From Sisyra terminalis (lineage: Eukaryota > Arthropoda > Insecta > Neuroptera > Sisyridae), in NCBI GenBank assembly GCA_958496175.1, contig OY292275.1, positions 13,516,001 to 13,580,000 of the forward strand: DNA of 64,000 nucleotides, given 5' to 3'. The position numbers and the translations under genes are program-made. The number at the start of each line of letters is the position of its first letter. Position 1 is the stretch's first letter. This document shows, piece after piece, positions 35,541-47,069 of the stretch. The notes beneath the pieces are model-generated. The model saw only the letters and a list, made by a program, of their open reading frames with translations, was not told the DNA's origin and made no database searches.

Positions 35541-36775
35541 TTCACTCGATTAATGTCCATTTTTTGTTAAATTGGTTATTAGCATAGGGTTTTGGACTAA
35601 AAAAAAATTTTCTTCTTAATGATTTTTCTTCTTTATATTTGATTTTTGTACAACGTTTCGTCGCCTTTCGGAACTTTATCAAGTACTTGATAAGTAATTG
35701 ATAGATAGTATCAAGTACTTGATGATTATGTAGGGTAAGGTGGGGTTTTAAAGGTCCAATTTTACTATTCCGTATTATATTGGGAAAACCAACCCTATTA
35801 ATTTGAAACAAACAAATATCTGGCCATGTTAATTTTGTCGTTTGTCTCTTTTTGCCCCTTAGTAGGGGCAAAAAGGGATGGTTAAGGGGAAAAAAGGTCC
35901 TTTATTTATTTTAAGTATTTAACAGGTGCTATGATTTAATAACAGTATTTGAATCAATGAAATATTTCTGGATTTTCAATTGAAAATATTCTTTCAGTAA
36001 TTTTAAACATAACATAAAACTGTTCTTTCTTTATAATAATATTGACATTACTTGTAACATAAGAAATATTTTTTTATACCTTTATCTTAACTAAATCAAC
36101 CTCATCATTTCCTGATTCACAATTATAACAAACGAAATAAACGAACCTTCGGTTAGAAATATAGTTTTCATGGGCTCATTGCTTGCAAACATTGCATTAA
36201 ATCCAATCTTTACATGGCTGGGTAAGGAAAAGGTCCAGGTGGACCTTTTTACCCTAGTTAGGTTCAAGTGTTTTAACTAGGTTATAACTAGTTTACTGTT
36301 TAAATAATTAAATTTAAATTTAAAAACTAATAATTAATCCTGAAATACCATTAAATTTCATGTACTATTAAATTATGTTTTAGTATAGTCAGAGCAATAT
36401 TACTGCTGGAATTCGAAAAGAATAATAATTAAAAATTTTACTTTCGTAAAAGTATCGAGGTACCATCGTAAATCTCCTATCTGTGATGTAGCTTAACTGC
36501 CAGGGTGGCCTCGAAATGCTTCTTACACTTCCTCATCCCTATCATTATATTATAGTTAAATATAGCAATATGCCACTAGTATTTTAGATACTCATGGTGG
36601 ACCTTTATACCCGCGGACCTTTAGGCCCCACTCTACCCTACTTGATAAAGTTTCGAAAAGTGACGAAACGTTGTACAAAAATGAAATATAAATCATTAAG
36701 AAGAAAATTTAATTTTATTCAAAATAAAATCTTAGTTCAAAACCCTATGCTAATAACCAATTTAATACCTAATAT
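35541..36775. mobile_element. Composite foldback, Penelope-like end family 2
   Basis: Arms 35568-35757 and 36615-36767 are inverted repeats enclosing about 860 bp. Both arms share, outside to inside, ATTGGTTATTAGCATAGGG, TTTTCTTCTTAATGATTT, GTACAACGTTTCGTC, TTTATCAAGTA, and a block beginning TAGGGTA or ending TACCCTA next to AAGGTCC. The family recurs at 49311-49608. In the right arm TTGATAAAG, a short hairpin and GACGAAACG follow in the order of the 3.7-kb foldback. The interior is non-coding and carries repeated AAGGTCC/GGACCTT, including the palindrome AAGGTCCAGGTGGACCTT (36230-36247). The 109-codon minus-strand frame 35542-35871 is only the arm read through. Confidence 0.65.
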
Positions 36776-39158
36776 GATTGTATTCCATTTGGAAAATAAA
36801 GATTTTTCAACTTAAATTATTCCTAAATTAAAATGAAAATAAAAGGTCAGGGTGTCAAGTAGACAATTAATTTAACCCCTACTTACTTTTTTGGATGAAA
36901 AATCTTTTCCAATTAAAATTGTCATTAAATTAGAAAGAAAATTGTTCAAGAAAAATATCTTAGTCATTCCGATCTGAATTAAAATTTAAATTATTCCGGC
37001 TCTGTAAATAATTCAATATTTCTAATTTAATGATAAATAGACAAACGGGATAAAAAGTCCCGTGCGTCGCGTTTATATTCTCTTTGTCTCTACGATTTTT
37101 TAACGACGTTTATGAAATTTAGGCGATGTCGAAACCAATCGTTCCGACTCATAATTGTATTAATAAATATTTATTTTCATCTCCTCCTTTTCCTCTTTCA
37201 GATCTTTTCTCTGGTCTAATAATAAATTATCTTCGCTATTAAATTATGTATAATCCGCTTTCATTTATCGTCCGTTTATTATTATATATTGTTACGTTGG
37301 CAATAATCATGCTGCCATCTTAAAGGAAAAATATTGTAATGAGCGGGAATAATTCTTGTAATTTTTCTTCCCGTAATCGACCGTGGTTGAGGGAAGTGCC
37401 CCAGTATGCAAGTGCAATATTAAATAAATAAATAAATTCGAATAATTTCGAAACATGTGCGGGAAATTCATAAAAAAAATTGTTGGTAAGTAATGGACGG
37501 AGGAAAAGAATGGGAGTTTTATTGGACGATAATTAAGTAATAATAAATCTGTACGATAATTTGCTTTGACGTCTTCGTTCATATCGGATCGCCGTTCTGA
37601 ACTCGAGTTTTAATTTTGTTATTGATGATGTTGAGGACCTCCCAAATATTGGTTTTACTAATAATTCAAATGGAAATTATCGATGTATTTACGACGTTTA
37701 CCTCGTTCATGACTTACCATCACAAAATTTGCGTAAAACAATGAATTATTTGTGTAAATTTTTATCGAATTAGTTCGATGAAATTCCGATATATGTAGAG
37801 TATTGAATCGCTTATGAAATATTTGGCGTTTCAAGCCGAAAATTAATGGTGACTTTGAAAATATTTTATGATCAGAAACATTTTTTTCGAGTGTATAATT
37901 GTATGTCTGTCTATAATGATAATGATTACAATAAATTAAGATAACGAAATAAAATATTTATAAAAATAAAATATCCAAATATACGTCCGTACGGCCTAAC
38001 AACACGTTAGATAAATGTATGGGAAAATTATCCGTTGTCCATTATTCATAGGGAAGAATTCGAGATATCAGAAAAAATTGATTTGGATTTATTGATATGG
38101 ATATGTGTGAGAGTGAAATGGGAGATTAAAGGCATATAATAATAATAATAAAATAATAATAATGGATCAGTGGAATGGATTCGAAAGGAACGTAGTCGGG
38201 CGGTCAGTAAATAATATTTATTTATTATTTAATAATGATTTGAATTATCTGCCCTCATATAAATCCAGTTTTATAATTTCAATAATATTTCATGTTGAGC
38301 GTCAGCATTATCGCAATCGGGCGCAGCATCTTAATATCATCTGCAACCCAATCATGTGCATTATGGACAATCATCATTATCTTAACGTTTTATTGGATTT
38401 CCTATTAGAATGTTACCATATGTAAAATCCTAATAGCTTATTTGAGTTTTTATTTTAAACAATGTTTGATTGGTTCTAGTTGGTGGTTTTAATTGTTGAC
38501 AGTGGCGGCAGTTTTGAATTTAGTTCAAGTCGACTAACATGATATTGGTTCACGTTTTGATTCACACAAACCATGTGGCAAACTGTTTGAGTACTGTGGA
38601 AAATTGATTTAATATTTTCAATCAAATTCACATTTCATACCTATTAACCAGGAACAAAATCGGTTGCGTCGCGGTAGTCGATGTCTTTGAACTTGATTTT
38701 GCGCTTTTGAATTTTGAGCCATTATATTTTCTAGCCCTCAAACTTTGCTTAACGAATGTTTCATAAACATGACTGATAAACAATTTAATTCATAGTATTT
38801 AAGTGTTTCATTGAACAATTTATGGTGTTAGCCATGATAAGATAACGAAAAACCTTGATCAAAATTTATTTTATAATAATATATAATTATATTTTTAGGG
38901 GGTGTTCTTTCTGATACTTACAAGGTTTTATTTGGAATGTTATAATTTTTCATTAAAACAATAAAGTAAATGTAAAAGTTTTAAATTATCACTATAAAAA
39001 AAGGGTTCACAAAAAAAAAATTGGAATTTAAATCGAATTAGTTCGATTGATTTTTTCAAACAATTTGTCGGCTATAACGGTACTTCAGGATTTCCTCAGA
39101 AACGTATTGAGCAATGCGTTCACCCTTTTGCTGCACCCTTTTGTGTTTCAATTTTTAA
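36776..39158. other. Mixed non-coding block
   Basis: 37.0-38.4 kb is balanced in composition and may hold constrained non-coding islands (for example 37060-37150 and 38160-38350). An (AAT)n run lies at 38137-38163. The 91-codon (complement, 37307-37582) and 87-codon (38162-38425) frames lack recognisable domains. Confidence 0.4.
38137..38163. repeat. AAT microsatellite
   Basis: Interrupted AAT tract. Confidence 0.85.
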
Positions 39159-39468
39159 GTTTGGGGCCGTTCATAAAATACGTCACGCTAAGTGTCACAC
39201 TTTCTGTGACCCCCCCTAGAAATATTTCGTCACAAAACTAAGACCCCCCCTGAATATGATAAATTTTTCAATTAAAATTGCACAAATTTTGAGAATTGAA
39301 AATATTTATTTAGTTTTTATAATAAAATTTATAATATATAGTTTATAATATTTATAATAAATTTTTGACGAACGTCACGTTACCGAACCCCCCCACTTCT
39401 GTCACATCATATCACACTCAGCAAAACCCCTCCCCCCTTGTATGCGAACGTATTTTATGAACGGCCTC
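39159..39468. mobile_element. Non-autonomous TIR element flanked by TTAA
   Basis: GGCCGTTCATAAAATACG at the left end is repeated exactly in complement at the right end. Inside, GTCAC/GTGAC motifs and C6-C7 runs are enriched. TTAA lies on both sides (39155-39158 and 39469-39472), as expected for piggyBac- or Kolobok-type insertion. The first bases after TTAA differ between ends (GTTTGG against GA), so the exact termini are uncertain. Related termini are, to my knowledge, common in arthropod genomes. It is 310 bp and non-coding. Confidence 0.75.
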
Positions 39469-39472
39469 TTAA

Positions 39473-39879
39473 GAAAAATACATTTATTATCAAAAGTTTA
39501 ACAACTTTTATTGTTAGGGGCTTCTCCCGCTGCCTACAAATATATTTTCGCACTCTCGGGCGAGAAATATTGTTAAACAGTGATTAAAAGTCAATAATTT
39601 TATTACCGATTCTGTTTTGTACTTTGATAAATCCTGTTAATAAGAAATTCCATGAAAATGATAAATATGGTTGAAATCATAAATATTGCATTAAGACAAC
39701 TTTATAACAATAGCAGTTAGGATCTTAATAATATATTTATTTTCTTATTTTTAGTAATTGTTGAAGAAGTTACAGCTAATGATGAAACATGTAAAAAATT
39801 AAGCATTTTCCGAATACAATGTATTTCTGTTGCTTTTCCTTTTGAAAGGATAATCATATATGAAAATGGCGACCAGATA
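39473..39879. other. AT-rich spacer
   Basis: No feature recognised between the TTAA element and the subrepeat-armed foldback. Confidence 0.5.
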
Positions 39880-40460
39880 CTTACCTACTAGGCAAATCCT
39901 CACACGAAAATTGCTCACATAGAAAATTCTTCACCCAGAAGTTAACGCACAATGATATATTCTCACCTAGAAATTAACCCACAGGGAAAAAAACCATTTA
40001 ATATTTAATTATTTATTATTTTATTATTAGTATCGTAATAGTGTTGTTAGTATAACGATATTTTACGATATTAAAATTGAATCATCAAAAAAATCACGAA
40101 TTAAATTAATGATAAAGTAGTAGATGAAACGTCGCCAGATAATGACATCACTAAAAGGGACCTGAGCCCTTATTTTCTTTAAATTTATAACTTTTTCAAA
40201 AACCAAGACTTTTTCCAAGTTGGGTCGTATTGCATTAAAATATTAATAATAAAATAACCATTGGTTAAACAAAAAATAAATATATTTTTCTGTGGGTTAA
40301 TTTTCATGTGAGGATATGATATTGTGCGTGAATTTCTGTGTGAGGAATTATTTCTGTGAGTAAATTTCTATGTGGGCAACTTTCATGCTAGCGACATACT
40401 AGTGTGCAATTTTTTGTGGACCATTTTCGTGGGAAGAGTTTTCTAGTGGACAATTGTCAT
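39880..40460. mobile_element. Foldback element with arms made of short tandem subrepeats
   Basis: The left arm (about 39880-39986) is a row of degenerate 14-18-bp units of the type CTCACAYAGAAATTNN. The right arm (about 40287-40460) is a longer row of the complementary unit. The innermost parts pair best: CGCACAATGATATATTCTCA, then CTAGAAATTAACCCACAG, has a close complement in the right arm. The right arm extends further with units such as GTCCACTAGAAAAC and CCCACGAAAATG. About 300 bp of AT-rich sequence separates the arms. This is the architecture of Foldback-type elements. No transposase or clear target duplication was found. The mariner at 40502 starts only about 40 bp beyond the right arm. 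Confidence 0.7.
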
Positions 40461-40501
40461 AGAACCAAGAAAAATAAAGCACTTTTTTACAATGCCAAAT
40501 A

Positions 40502-40987
40502 TTGTGTTGGGAACTTCAGAAGTTCAGAAGATGCTTTTACTGTAAGAGATTTTAATGGTTTTCATTCTTTTATTGCTTATATACTTTTGTGTTGAGCCAG
40601 AAGTAGCAAAACGGAAAGGTGTTGTTTTCTACCATGATAATAATGCAAAACCTCATATATTTTTGGTCATTCGCCAAAAATTATAGCTACTGGGTTGGGA
40701 TGATGGGATATTCTCCAAGTATCCGTGATCTTGCGACTTCAGACTACTATTTATTTCGTTCTATGCAAAACACCTTCAATGGAAGAATATAATAAATTAA
40801 ATTGAATTTTTCGATAGCAAATATAACATAAATTTTATAAAGAAGCCACTATGACACTGCCTGACCAATGGTAAAAGACCATCAACAAAAATGGACAGTA
40901 CCTTTTTGAATAAGCTTATATTTTTCAGCAAAAATTATGAATTTTTGTAATTATTTAAAACCCGCAACGGCTTAGTTCCCAACCCAA
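40502..40987 (+). mobile_element. Internally deleted mariner, irritans-like
   Basis: The right end is the complement of TTGGGTTGGGAACTAAGCCG, and the left end TTGTGTTGGGAACTT is a diverged match. TA lies on both sides (40500-40501 and 40988-40989). At 486 bp, it keeps only about 100 bp of the 5' part and the 3' part of the transposase gene. The intact relatives are about 1.3 kb. It is a dead copy. Confidence 0.85.
40597..40880 (+). pseudogene. Mariner transposase relic, C-terminal part
   Basis: The + strand reads VAKRKGVVFYHDN, NAKPHIFLVIRQKL and a stop, then LLGWDD. After a frameshift it reads YSP, DLATSDYYLFRSMQNTFNG. These are the second- and third-aspartate regions of a D,D34D mariner transposase; the second lies in HDN and the third in SDYYLFR. 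A later piece resembles the usual MKLPERWQK segment (TLPDQW) and NGQY. There are several in-frame stops, at least one frameshift and one extra codon in HDNNAKPH. The N-terminal DNA-binding domain is missing. Confidence 0.85.
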
Positions 40988-41299
40988 TAGTATTAAATCG
41001 TGATCCAGGTAATTTCTAATCTTTATAGTGTAAATAAAACTCTGGGAACTTAAGAACTTAGGTATACAAGGTGGGACAAGGTAATAGTTCTTCAGTCCAC
41101 TCTTCTTTACTCGTTATGTTCGAAAGTTAAGGTATTCTTACTTTTAATAGATGTAGAAAAGTTGCAGTAGTGATTTTTTGAAAGAAACTACTTCTTGTCC
41201 TCATTTCTTCTCATACTTTTTGATGTATAAATTTAAGCTCTTCTAAACTTTGTTTTAAAAACAATAAATAACCTTTTTTGAGTTTTCTACAATTTACAA

Positions 41300-41372
41300 A
41301 CCTACTGATGGCCGAGTGGTCAAATTGGCTCCTCCAAAATTAGTAGGTGTTAGGTTCGAATCTCGTATAGAG
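41300..41372 (+). repeat. tRNA-derived sequence (SINE head or tRNA pseudogene)
   Basis: TGGCCGAGTGGTCAAATTGG fits the A box of class II (serine/leucine) tRNAs, and GGTTCGAATCT at 41353-41363 is a near-perfect B box. The anticodon arm does not fold properly and the acceptor stem is not closed, so this is not a functional tRNA gene. It may be the head of a SINE. No poly-A or simple-repeat tail is evident downstream, so a tRNA pseudogene is an alternative. Confidence 0.65.
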
Positions 41373-42747
41373 CAAATTTTTGATATTTCTAGATGCACGG
41401 ATTTTTATTAACGCTAGAGTTGCTAATGCCCTAGTAGTAATACAATCAATGGTATATAACATTAGAAAAAACACACTCTCAACTAATGATGAAAATTGCA
41501 ATACAAAATTGATACTAAGGATATTTTCCGAAATTATATAATGTTCATAATGTAAGTCAATCGTTTTTGTATTTAAATAATATAATACAAGGGTTTCAGG
41601 GTAGCAAAAACTTTCAAAGTGAAAATGCGTTTAAACAACGCTCATATATGCAGTTTGTATGCAAAATGTATGAATGGAAACAAAAACTAAATGTGGGCCA
41701 CTAAGTTATGTAGGTTTATAAAGGGTTAGGGGATTATTGTTATTGGTGTTTTCATTTTCAATGTTGGGAGGTTGGAATTAGATGGCACACATGAGATTGA
41801 TAAAGCCAGATAGATGAGGACTATCTCTACATTTTTGAATTGATAGTGAAAATTGTAGCGAAAGAGAAAGTGTGGAATGCAAATGATTTCATTTTGTCAC
41901 CCTTGCGTGCGATGCTATTCACCCCTTTCAACCAATAATGAGTAGCGCAGTTAAATACAGTTAATCGTTCTATTTTTTTTTTAATTGCACACTGTTTATA
42001 TTTTTTAAAGCGAAGATTTTTTGATTGAAAAAAACAACAGTTTTCTTTTAGTGAAAAATTGATTTTTAAATTGTCACGGATGTGATGAAAATGAACAGAA
42101 CACAGTGGTTAAGTGTGGGTTTTTTGGGGGTTAAAAAATTCATACATGGCGGTGTTTGTGTGTCGAATTTTTTAAGGGTGGATATAGGGGGATGGGGATT
42201 CGTTGTTGATCGTGATTTTTGGACAGAATTTTTTTTGTTGCCTGTCGATATTATAGATTAATAAAAAGCACTTTATTTCTTTTTTGATTCCATTAAAATC
42301 TACCTCCGTCCCTTGTTGGTTTCGGGAGCAACTCGTTTGTTTCTCTGCCAAAGCCGAGCTTCTGCCGTCTACATATATCTACTTGGGGGTGTTAAATGTA
42401 TGAAATGTAAAAATTCACACCCTCTATAAAACATTTTTAATTATTATATCGTTCGTTCGATCGTACGTTTCGTTCGGTTTGTCCGTTTGTTCGTGTAATT
42501 CATTGCGATCGACGTTGGATGATGAACTCGAACGAATGACAAGAGTTTCCATCCCCATCCAACCCCAATAGGGAAAAATTGGAAATAAAAATGGACAAGG
42601 GCTATTTTTAATATTTTTTTTTATATTTTATTCTGTCGAAAATTAAGGTTGACATTACAATAACGCTGTTGTCACCATTGAAATTGTTTTTATTTATTTT
42701 ATTTTTTTTTGTAAATTAAAATGATTTTTTTCTTTCGTTTTTTCCAG
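41373..42747. other. Non-coding block upstream of exon candidate
   Basis: From about 41690 composition becomes balanced, with a CGTTCG/CGATCG-rich stretch (about 42440-42540). The last 30 bases are a T/C-rich tract typical of a 3' splice site. No protein-coding tract was recognised. Confidence 0.45.
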
Positions 42748-42824
42748 ATGTCTCTGCTAGCAACCACGCCATCATCTTCAATTTTCAAATTAAATCTCTA
42801 GTGGAAAGAAATTCTCGTTAAGAG
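42748..42824 (+). other. Candidate non-coding (5' UTR or lncRNA) exon
   Basis: A 77-base tract sits between an excellent acceptor (TTTTTTCTTTCGTTTTTTCCAG) split here as TTTTTTCTTTCG and TTTTTTCCAG, and the strong donor GTAAGTG. All three frames contain a stop: the ATG frame after 17 codons, the second early, the third at TAA near the end. It therefore cannot be an internal coding exon. A 5' untranslated or long non-coding RNA exon is the best explanation. Alternatively it is a terminal coding exon in the third frame (VSASNHAIIFNFQ, then IKSLVERNSR, stop), but then the downstream donor would be unneeded. It is the best-defined splice-site pair in the window. Confidence 0.45.
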
Positions 42825-44241
42825 GTAAGTGATTTCACTATTGATTTTATGTGTTTGTTGGATAGGGAAATAACCGCACATAATTCTATCAACAAATCGT
42901 TAAAAGATTTCTAATAAAAAGAAAAGGTTGTATATTTATTCCGATGACAATGTGCATTGAAGCATTGGATCTGTGGAGGCAAGAAATGCAAAATGCAATC
43001 GATCTTGAACGTGAGAAGGATATCGAAATTGGATCGATAATTATCGATCGATCGAGTCGAGATTTTATTGTCTTGGGTCTCTGTATTGAGGACTTGATTC
43101 GAACTTTAGTGTGCGGGTGGTATTTATCGTTGGTATATGACTTCAAATGTGAGGACAGAGAGGAATATATATCTACATATGTGCATAAAAATGGTACCAT
43201 GCTTTATATATTGAACATATGTATAATAATATGACCACACACGCTGCTACTGAGTTGCAGTTGTCACATAAATACAGTTTTCGAGGAAATATCAAATTCT
43301 TTTTATACGGAAAGTATTATTTATTTTCTATACAGCAGAGAAATTTTCTTGATTTCCCATGAAAATATCATTAAAGTGGTTTGGGAAAATCGATTTTATT
43401 ACTTTTAATTTTGACATTGATAGAAATCTTTTAAATTTTGCAACTGTTTCCGGAGTTTTAGCTGAAATTTTCTCTTATGGCGTTGTTTTGCTTTTCCTCA
43501 AATATTTTCACGACAATCTATTTCGTAATTATTTCTATCATAAGATAAGAAACTTTCTTTACCTCATATTCTTCTAAGTTCGTAGGGAATGTATCCACTT
43601 TAGTTAAAAGCAAATTGTTTTTATAATTGTTTCATATTTTAGTTATCCTAAACCACTTACCATATAACTGGTATGTCAGTTCAAAAAATACCGGAAGATT
43701 CCGGGGGTGGATTGAAAATATATTTTTAACTATTCCAAAGAAGTATAACTTCTCAGGCGCGTACATAAGTACAATTACCGTATTGTATATTTACTATATT
43801 TTTTTTTCACTATTTTCACAATTTTTTTCACTATTCCACATCATTGTTGCATGATTAATTACTGATAATATGATCATTGATTTTATGGAATAATCAAACA
43901 TGAATATAATTTGATTAAGTATACCTAATATAGCAGAGACCGAAATTTGTTATGTCCGATAACTGAAAGGATATATTCAATTGGTTGCATTACAAAGTAA
44001 ATCTGTATACCACTTGTCGAGGTACTTACTTTAGTATGCCTTACCAAATAATATTATTTAATTAATGTTCAAATATCCTGAATTGTTTTGTGTTGAATAA
44101 CACTCGTACATACTTCAAATATTCAATAGATGAGTTTTAGCTGAATTAAATCGGAAATCGATTATTTGGTAGAAGTTTTTTTGAGCTTTTCAAAGCTCAA
44201 ATAAGTATAGAATTTTTTGTTAAAGATTTTAATTTAATACA
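42825..44241. other. Non-coding DNA with a balanced-composition open tract
   Basis: Between about 42944 and 43230 both strands are open and the composition is balanced. The + frame (96 codons) reads ALDLWRQEMQNAIDLEREKD and later RSSRDFIVLGLCIEDLIR, with no recognisable domain and no clear splice sites. It could be constrained non-coding DNA. From 43.3 kb the sequence is AT-rich with nothing to name. Confidence 0.35.
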
Positions 44242-44346
44242 TTAGACTGGGCCAACAAAATTGACTATTTTTTTTTGTCACCTTGAACAATATTTTCGAT
44301 GTACTTTTCAAAAAAAAAAATTGTTAATTTTTTTGACCCAGTCTAA
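44242..44346. repeat. Short TIR (MITE-like) element
   Basis: TTAGACTGGGCCAACAAAA at the left and the complement of TTAGACTGGGTCAAAAAAA at the right are inverted repeats about 35 bp long. Short direct AATAC repeats flank it. It is 105 bp and T/A-homopolymer rich. The superfamily is unknown. Confidence 0.7.
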
Positions 44347-46046
44347 AATACATAACTTATGAATTATCTAATTTCAAAATTGATTTTTAGTTTAACAAAA
44401 AGAACGAGGATTTCAAAAGAAACATCTTAACATTTTTTCGATTTGTACGCGTACAATAACCCATATATAATTTTATAACTCGAGTTATCATTAAAAACTA
44501 GTTTCCCGCTTTAATGCCACGGAACAAAATTGAAATTTGTATCACCAGCTTTATTTCTATGTTAAAAATTAGTTCGAATAATTCATAGCTATTGATATAC
44601 TTGAAACATAAAATATACCGTGTTAATTACAATTACTTTTGTCGAAGAAAAACATATTGGTCGCTACTGCAATCATTGCAGGTTTTTTTCAATTTCCATT
44701 TCTCACGTTCGTTCACATACCGATATTATTGCTCCTGTATAAGCTGAAGGATATTGTTAAATAAATACCTACCTGCACAAGTTCAACTTGTGAATCCTAT
44801 TAACCACGGCAATTTAAAATAATATACACACAAACCATATTAAACGATTCAAAATATGAAAATACATGCCTTTGCGATATTGCTGCGATGATATTCACTA
44901 ATAACCACTTGATTATAACCACCCACAAATCCTTGAATTTCTCCGGATTTAAAAGTCGGATTTGGTTCAAATTTGTTGCAGTGCTTAATTAACCTTTAAG
45001 TTTGCGTAACCTGTTACCTAAAGCTTTTTGTTTAGATTTTAACTTTTTAAAGTGGTTTTTTACTACAAAAATTGCAACGAAGAAATAATTTTCTAAAACA
45101 ATTTCACCGTTAAAATAACGATGAAAACTACGATTGTAAATTTCTTACAACTTTTATAAACATGCAACTGAAAAAGAGATAATTTGAAATTTATTACATA
45201 ATATGTTTAATCAATGTTCTTATAATTCAGAAACTATGAACACAATTTTGATAAATGAATTTTATTTAGTTTCATTGAAAAACAATTGATCCACCGTGCA
45301 AACATACCCGAATTTAATTCTGAACTGTAAAAATTATTATAAACTTCATAATACATAAATATAACGTGGAAAATCCCTGCGTTATAAGGAGGAAAAGCAT
45401 GTTTTATTCGAGGAACTTGGAATCGTGTAATATGAAAACATGTTATAAGAGTAAGGTGTTGTAGGGGAGATTACTGTACTTTACGAGAAAAGAATGCATT
45501 ACAACAGCTTTTATTCTTCAACAATGCTTCTCCATTTAACGCAGGTCATCGAATTTAAGAAAAATTGCGATTGATATTTGTAAAAAAATCAGGGTTTTTT
45601 ATGTTTTGTCTATGCAAATAACACCAATTTCTAAAAAATTAAAATTTTTGGTTTTTGAATTTCAATTTACCAAGAGATTTCTTTTTAACGCCTTGAATAA
45701 GAATCTGGGCTCTAAAAGTTTGTAGATGGTCACGATTTTCCTTAATTCATTCATTTGGGGGTTTCAACATGGGGTTAGTATTGTCATGTTAAGGTTTATC
45801 GCAAATCCTCTGTTGCAATCTCCTCTGCAAATTTTGAGATGCAAATATGTAATTTGACGTATTAAGCATAGCATTGATTCGAAAAATTTTTGTAGGATAA
45901 ATTTTTTACTAATAATCAATGATTTAGGGATGTAAAAATGCGACGTTCGATGTTTTACTCCTAAAAGTGTGAAGTGAATTAACATAGAAAAAAAAATGAA
46001 AATCTCTAGGAAAATGCACTACGAACCTTAAGTAAGAATAAGTATA
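44347..46046. other. AT-rich non-coding DNA
   Basis: Nothing was recognised. The short minus-strand frames near 45764-46139 run into the hAT element and have no recognisable domains. Confidence 0.5.
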
Positions 46047-46054
46047 ATATAAAC

Positions 46055-46665
46055 CTGTGGTGTCAAACTCAGAAGCATACTTTGGCCGAAATAAACAATG
46101 CTTAACTTTAGGTGGTTTGCAAAAAAAAATAATATTCATAGAAAAAAATATTTTTATTTTGAATAGTACATTGTAATAAACATTATAAAAATTTGATAAA
46201 ATATTCAGAGGACTAGGATCAAAAATAATCGGTTAAAACTTTATATATTACATGCGATGTTTCGGCTTCTTTATTGAGCCTTTACGAACGCCTGAGGAAA
46301 GTTCAATAAAGGAGCCAAAACGTCGCATGTAATAATTAAAATTCTAACCGATTATTTTTGATCCTAGTCCTCTGAATATTTTATCAATCTATTATCACTG
46401 AGGATCTAAAACTTTACCATAAAATTATAAAAATTTAAAGTATCGCTAACGTCCTGATACTTAGCAGCTCTTCTCTGCTGCTATCTTTCCTATTTCAGGA
46501 GATGTTTTATAGTTGATAAATAAAGTATATTATAATTTTTATGCTGGTTTCGTTTCTAATTCATATTTCTATTTTATTTATACTTTGCGTTAGATATATT
46601 AACTGGGCCTCTAAAAGTTCATTAAAGGGCCGCATGCCCCGTGGGCCGCGAGTTTGACACCCCTG
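46055..46665. mobile_element. Non-autonomous hAT with perfect 8-bp duplication
   Basis: The left end CTGTGGTGTCAAACTC and right end, the complement of CAGGGGTGTCAAACTC, are the widely seen hAT termini. A subterminal GGCCGCGAG/GGCCC-type motif lies near the right end. The perfect target duplication ATATAAAC flanks it (46047-46054 and 46666-46673). The 611-bp element encodes nothing. A foldback (46193-46387) sits inside it. Confidence 0.9.
46193..46387. mobile_element. Foldback with hammerhead-like core (family 3), nested in hAT
   Basis: Arms of about 90-95 bp (46193-46280 and 46298-46387) share TTGATAAAATATTCAGAGGA, then CTAGGATCAAAAATAATCGG, and TTACATGCGA. In the right arm CCTGAGGAAAG, a short stem and GCCAAAACG follow in the order CTGA-GA / hairpin / GAAACG seen at 3.7 kb. 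The conserved positions have decayed (CTGAGGA, CAAAACG). It lies within the hAT element, so it either inserted after the hAT or was carried by it. Confidence 0.65.
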
Positions 46666-46830
46666 ATATAAACATATAATTGCATTACTATATGTATAAC
46701 TTATAACTTATTTCTACTATTTTTACTTTCAAAAAGAACGTTTTTTTTAAGTTGTTAAAATGCAAATTAATTGCATTTTTGGAGAGTAGAAAAAATCACA
46801 AAAATATCCCCATTCACTCTAAAAATATCC

Positions 46831-47061
46831 CAGTGACGTACCGTGATGATTGCCGAGGAGATCATGGCCCAGGGTGGCACATGAAACAGGGCGGCATATT
46901 GGTATTGATAATTTCATAAAAAATGAAAAACACCATGAGTAAATTTGTAAGTAATTTGAAAATATTTGACTTTTATCCAATTTTTTTGACTTATGATGAA
47001 AATAGGGAGGCAGCGAATTTTCGGTCGGCTCTGGGCGGAAAAATCGTACTCTATGCCACTG
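46831..47061. mobile_element. Small hAT-like element
   Basis: The left end CAGTGACGTACCGTGATGAT and right end, the complement of CAGTGGCATAGAGTACGAT, form a hAT-type inverted repeat. The interior has GGGCGG/GGCCCAGGG-type motifs. Flanking 8-mers AAATATCC and CAAAATCC match at 6 of 8. It is 231 bp and non-coding. Confidence 0.6.
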
Positions 47062-47069
47062 CAAAATCC

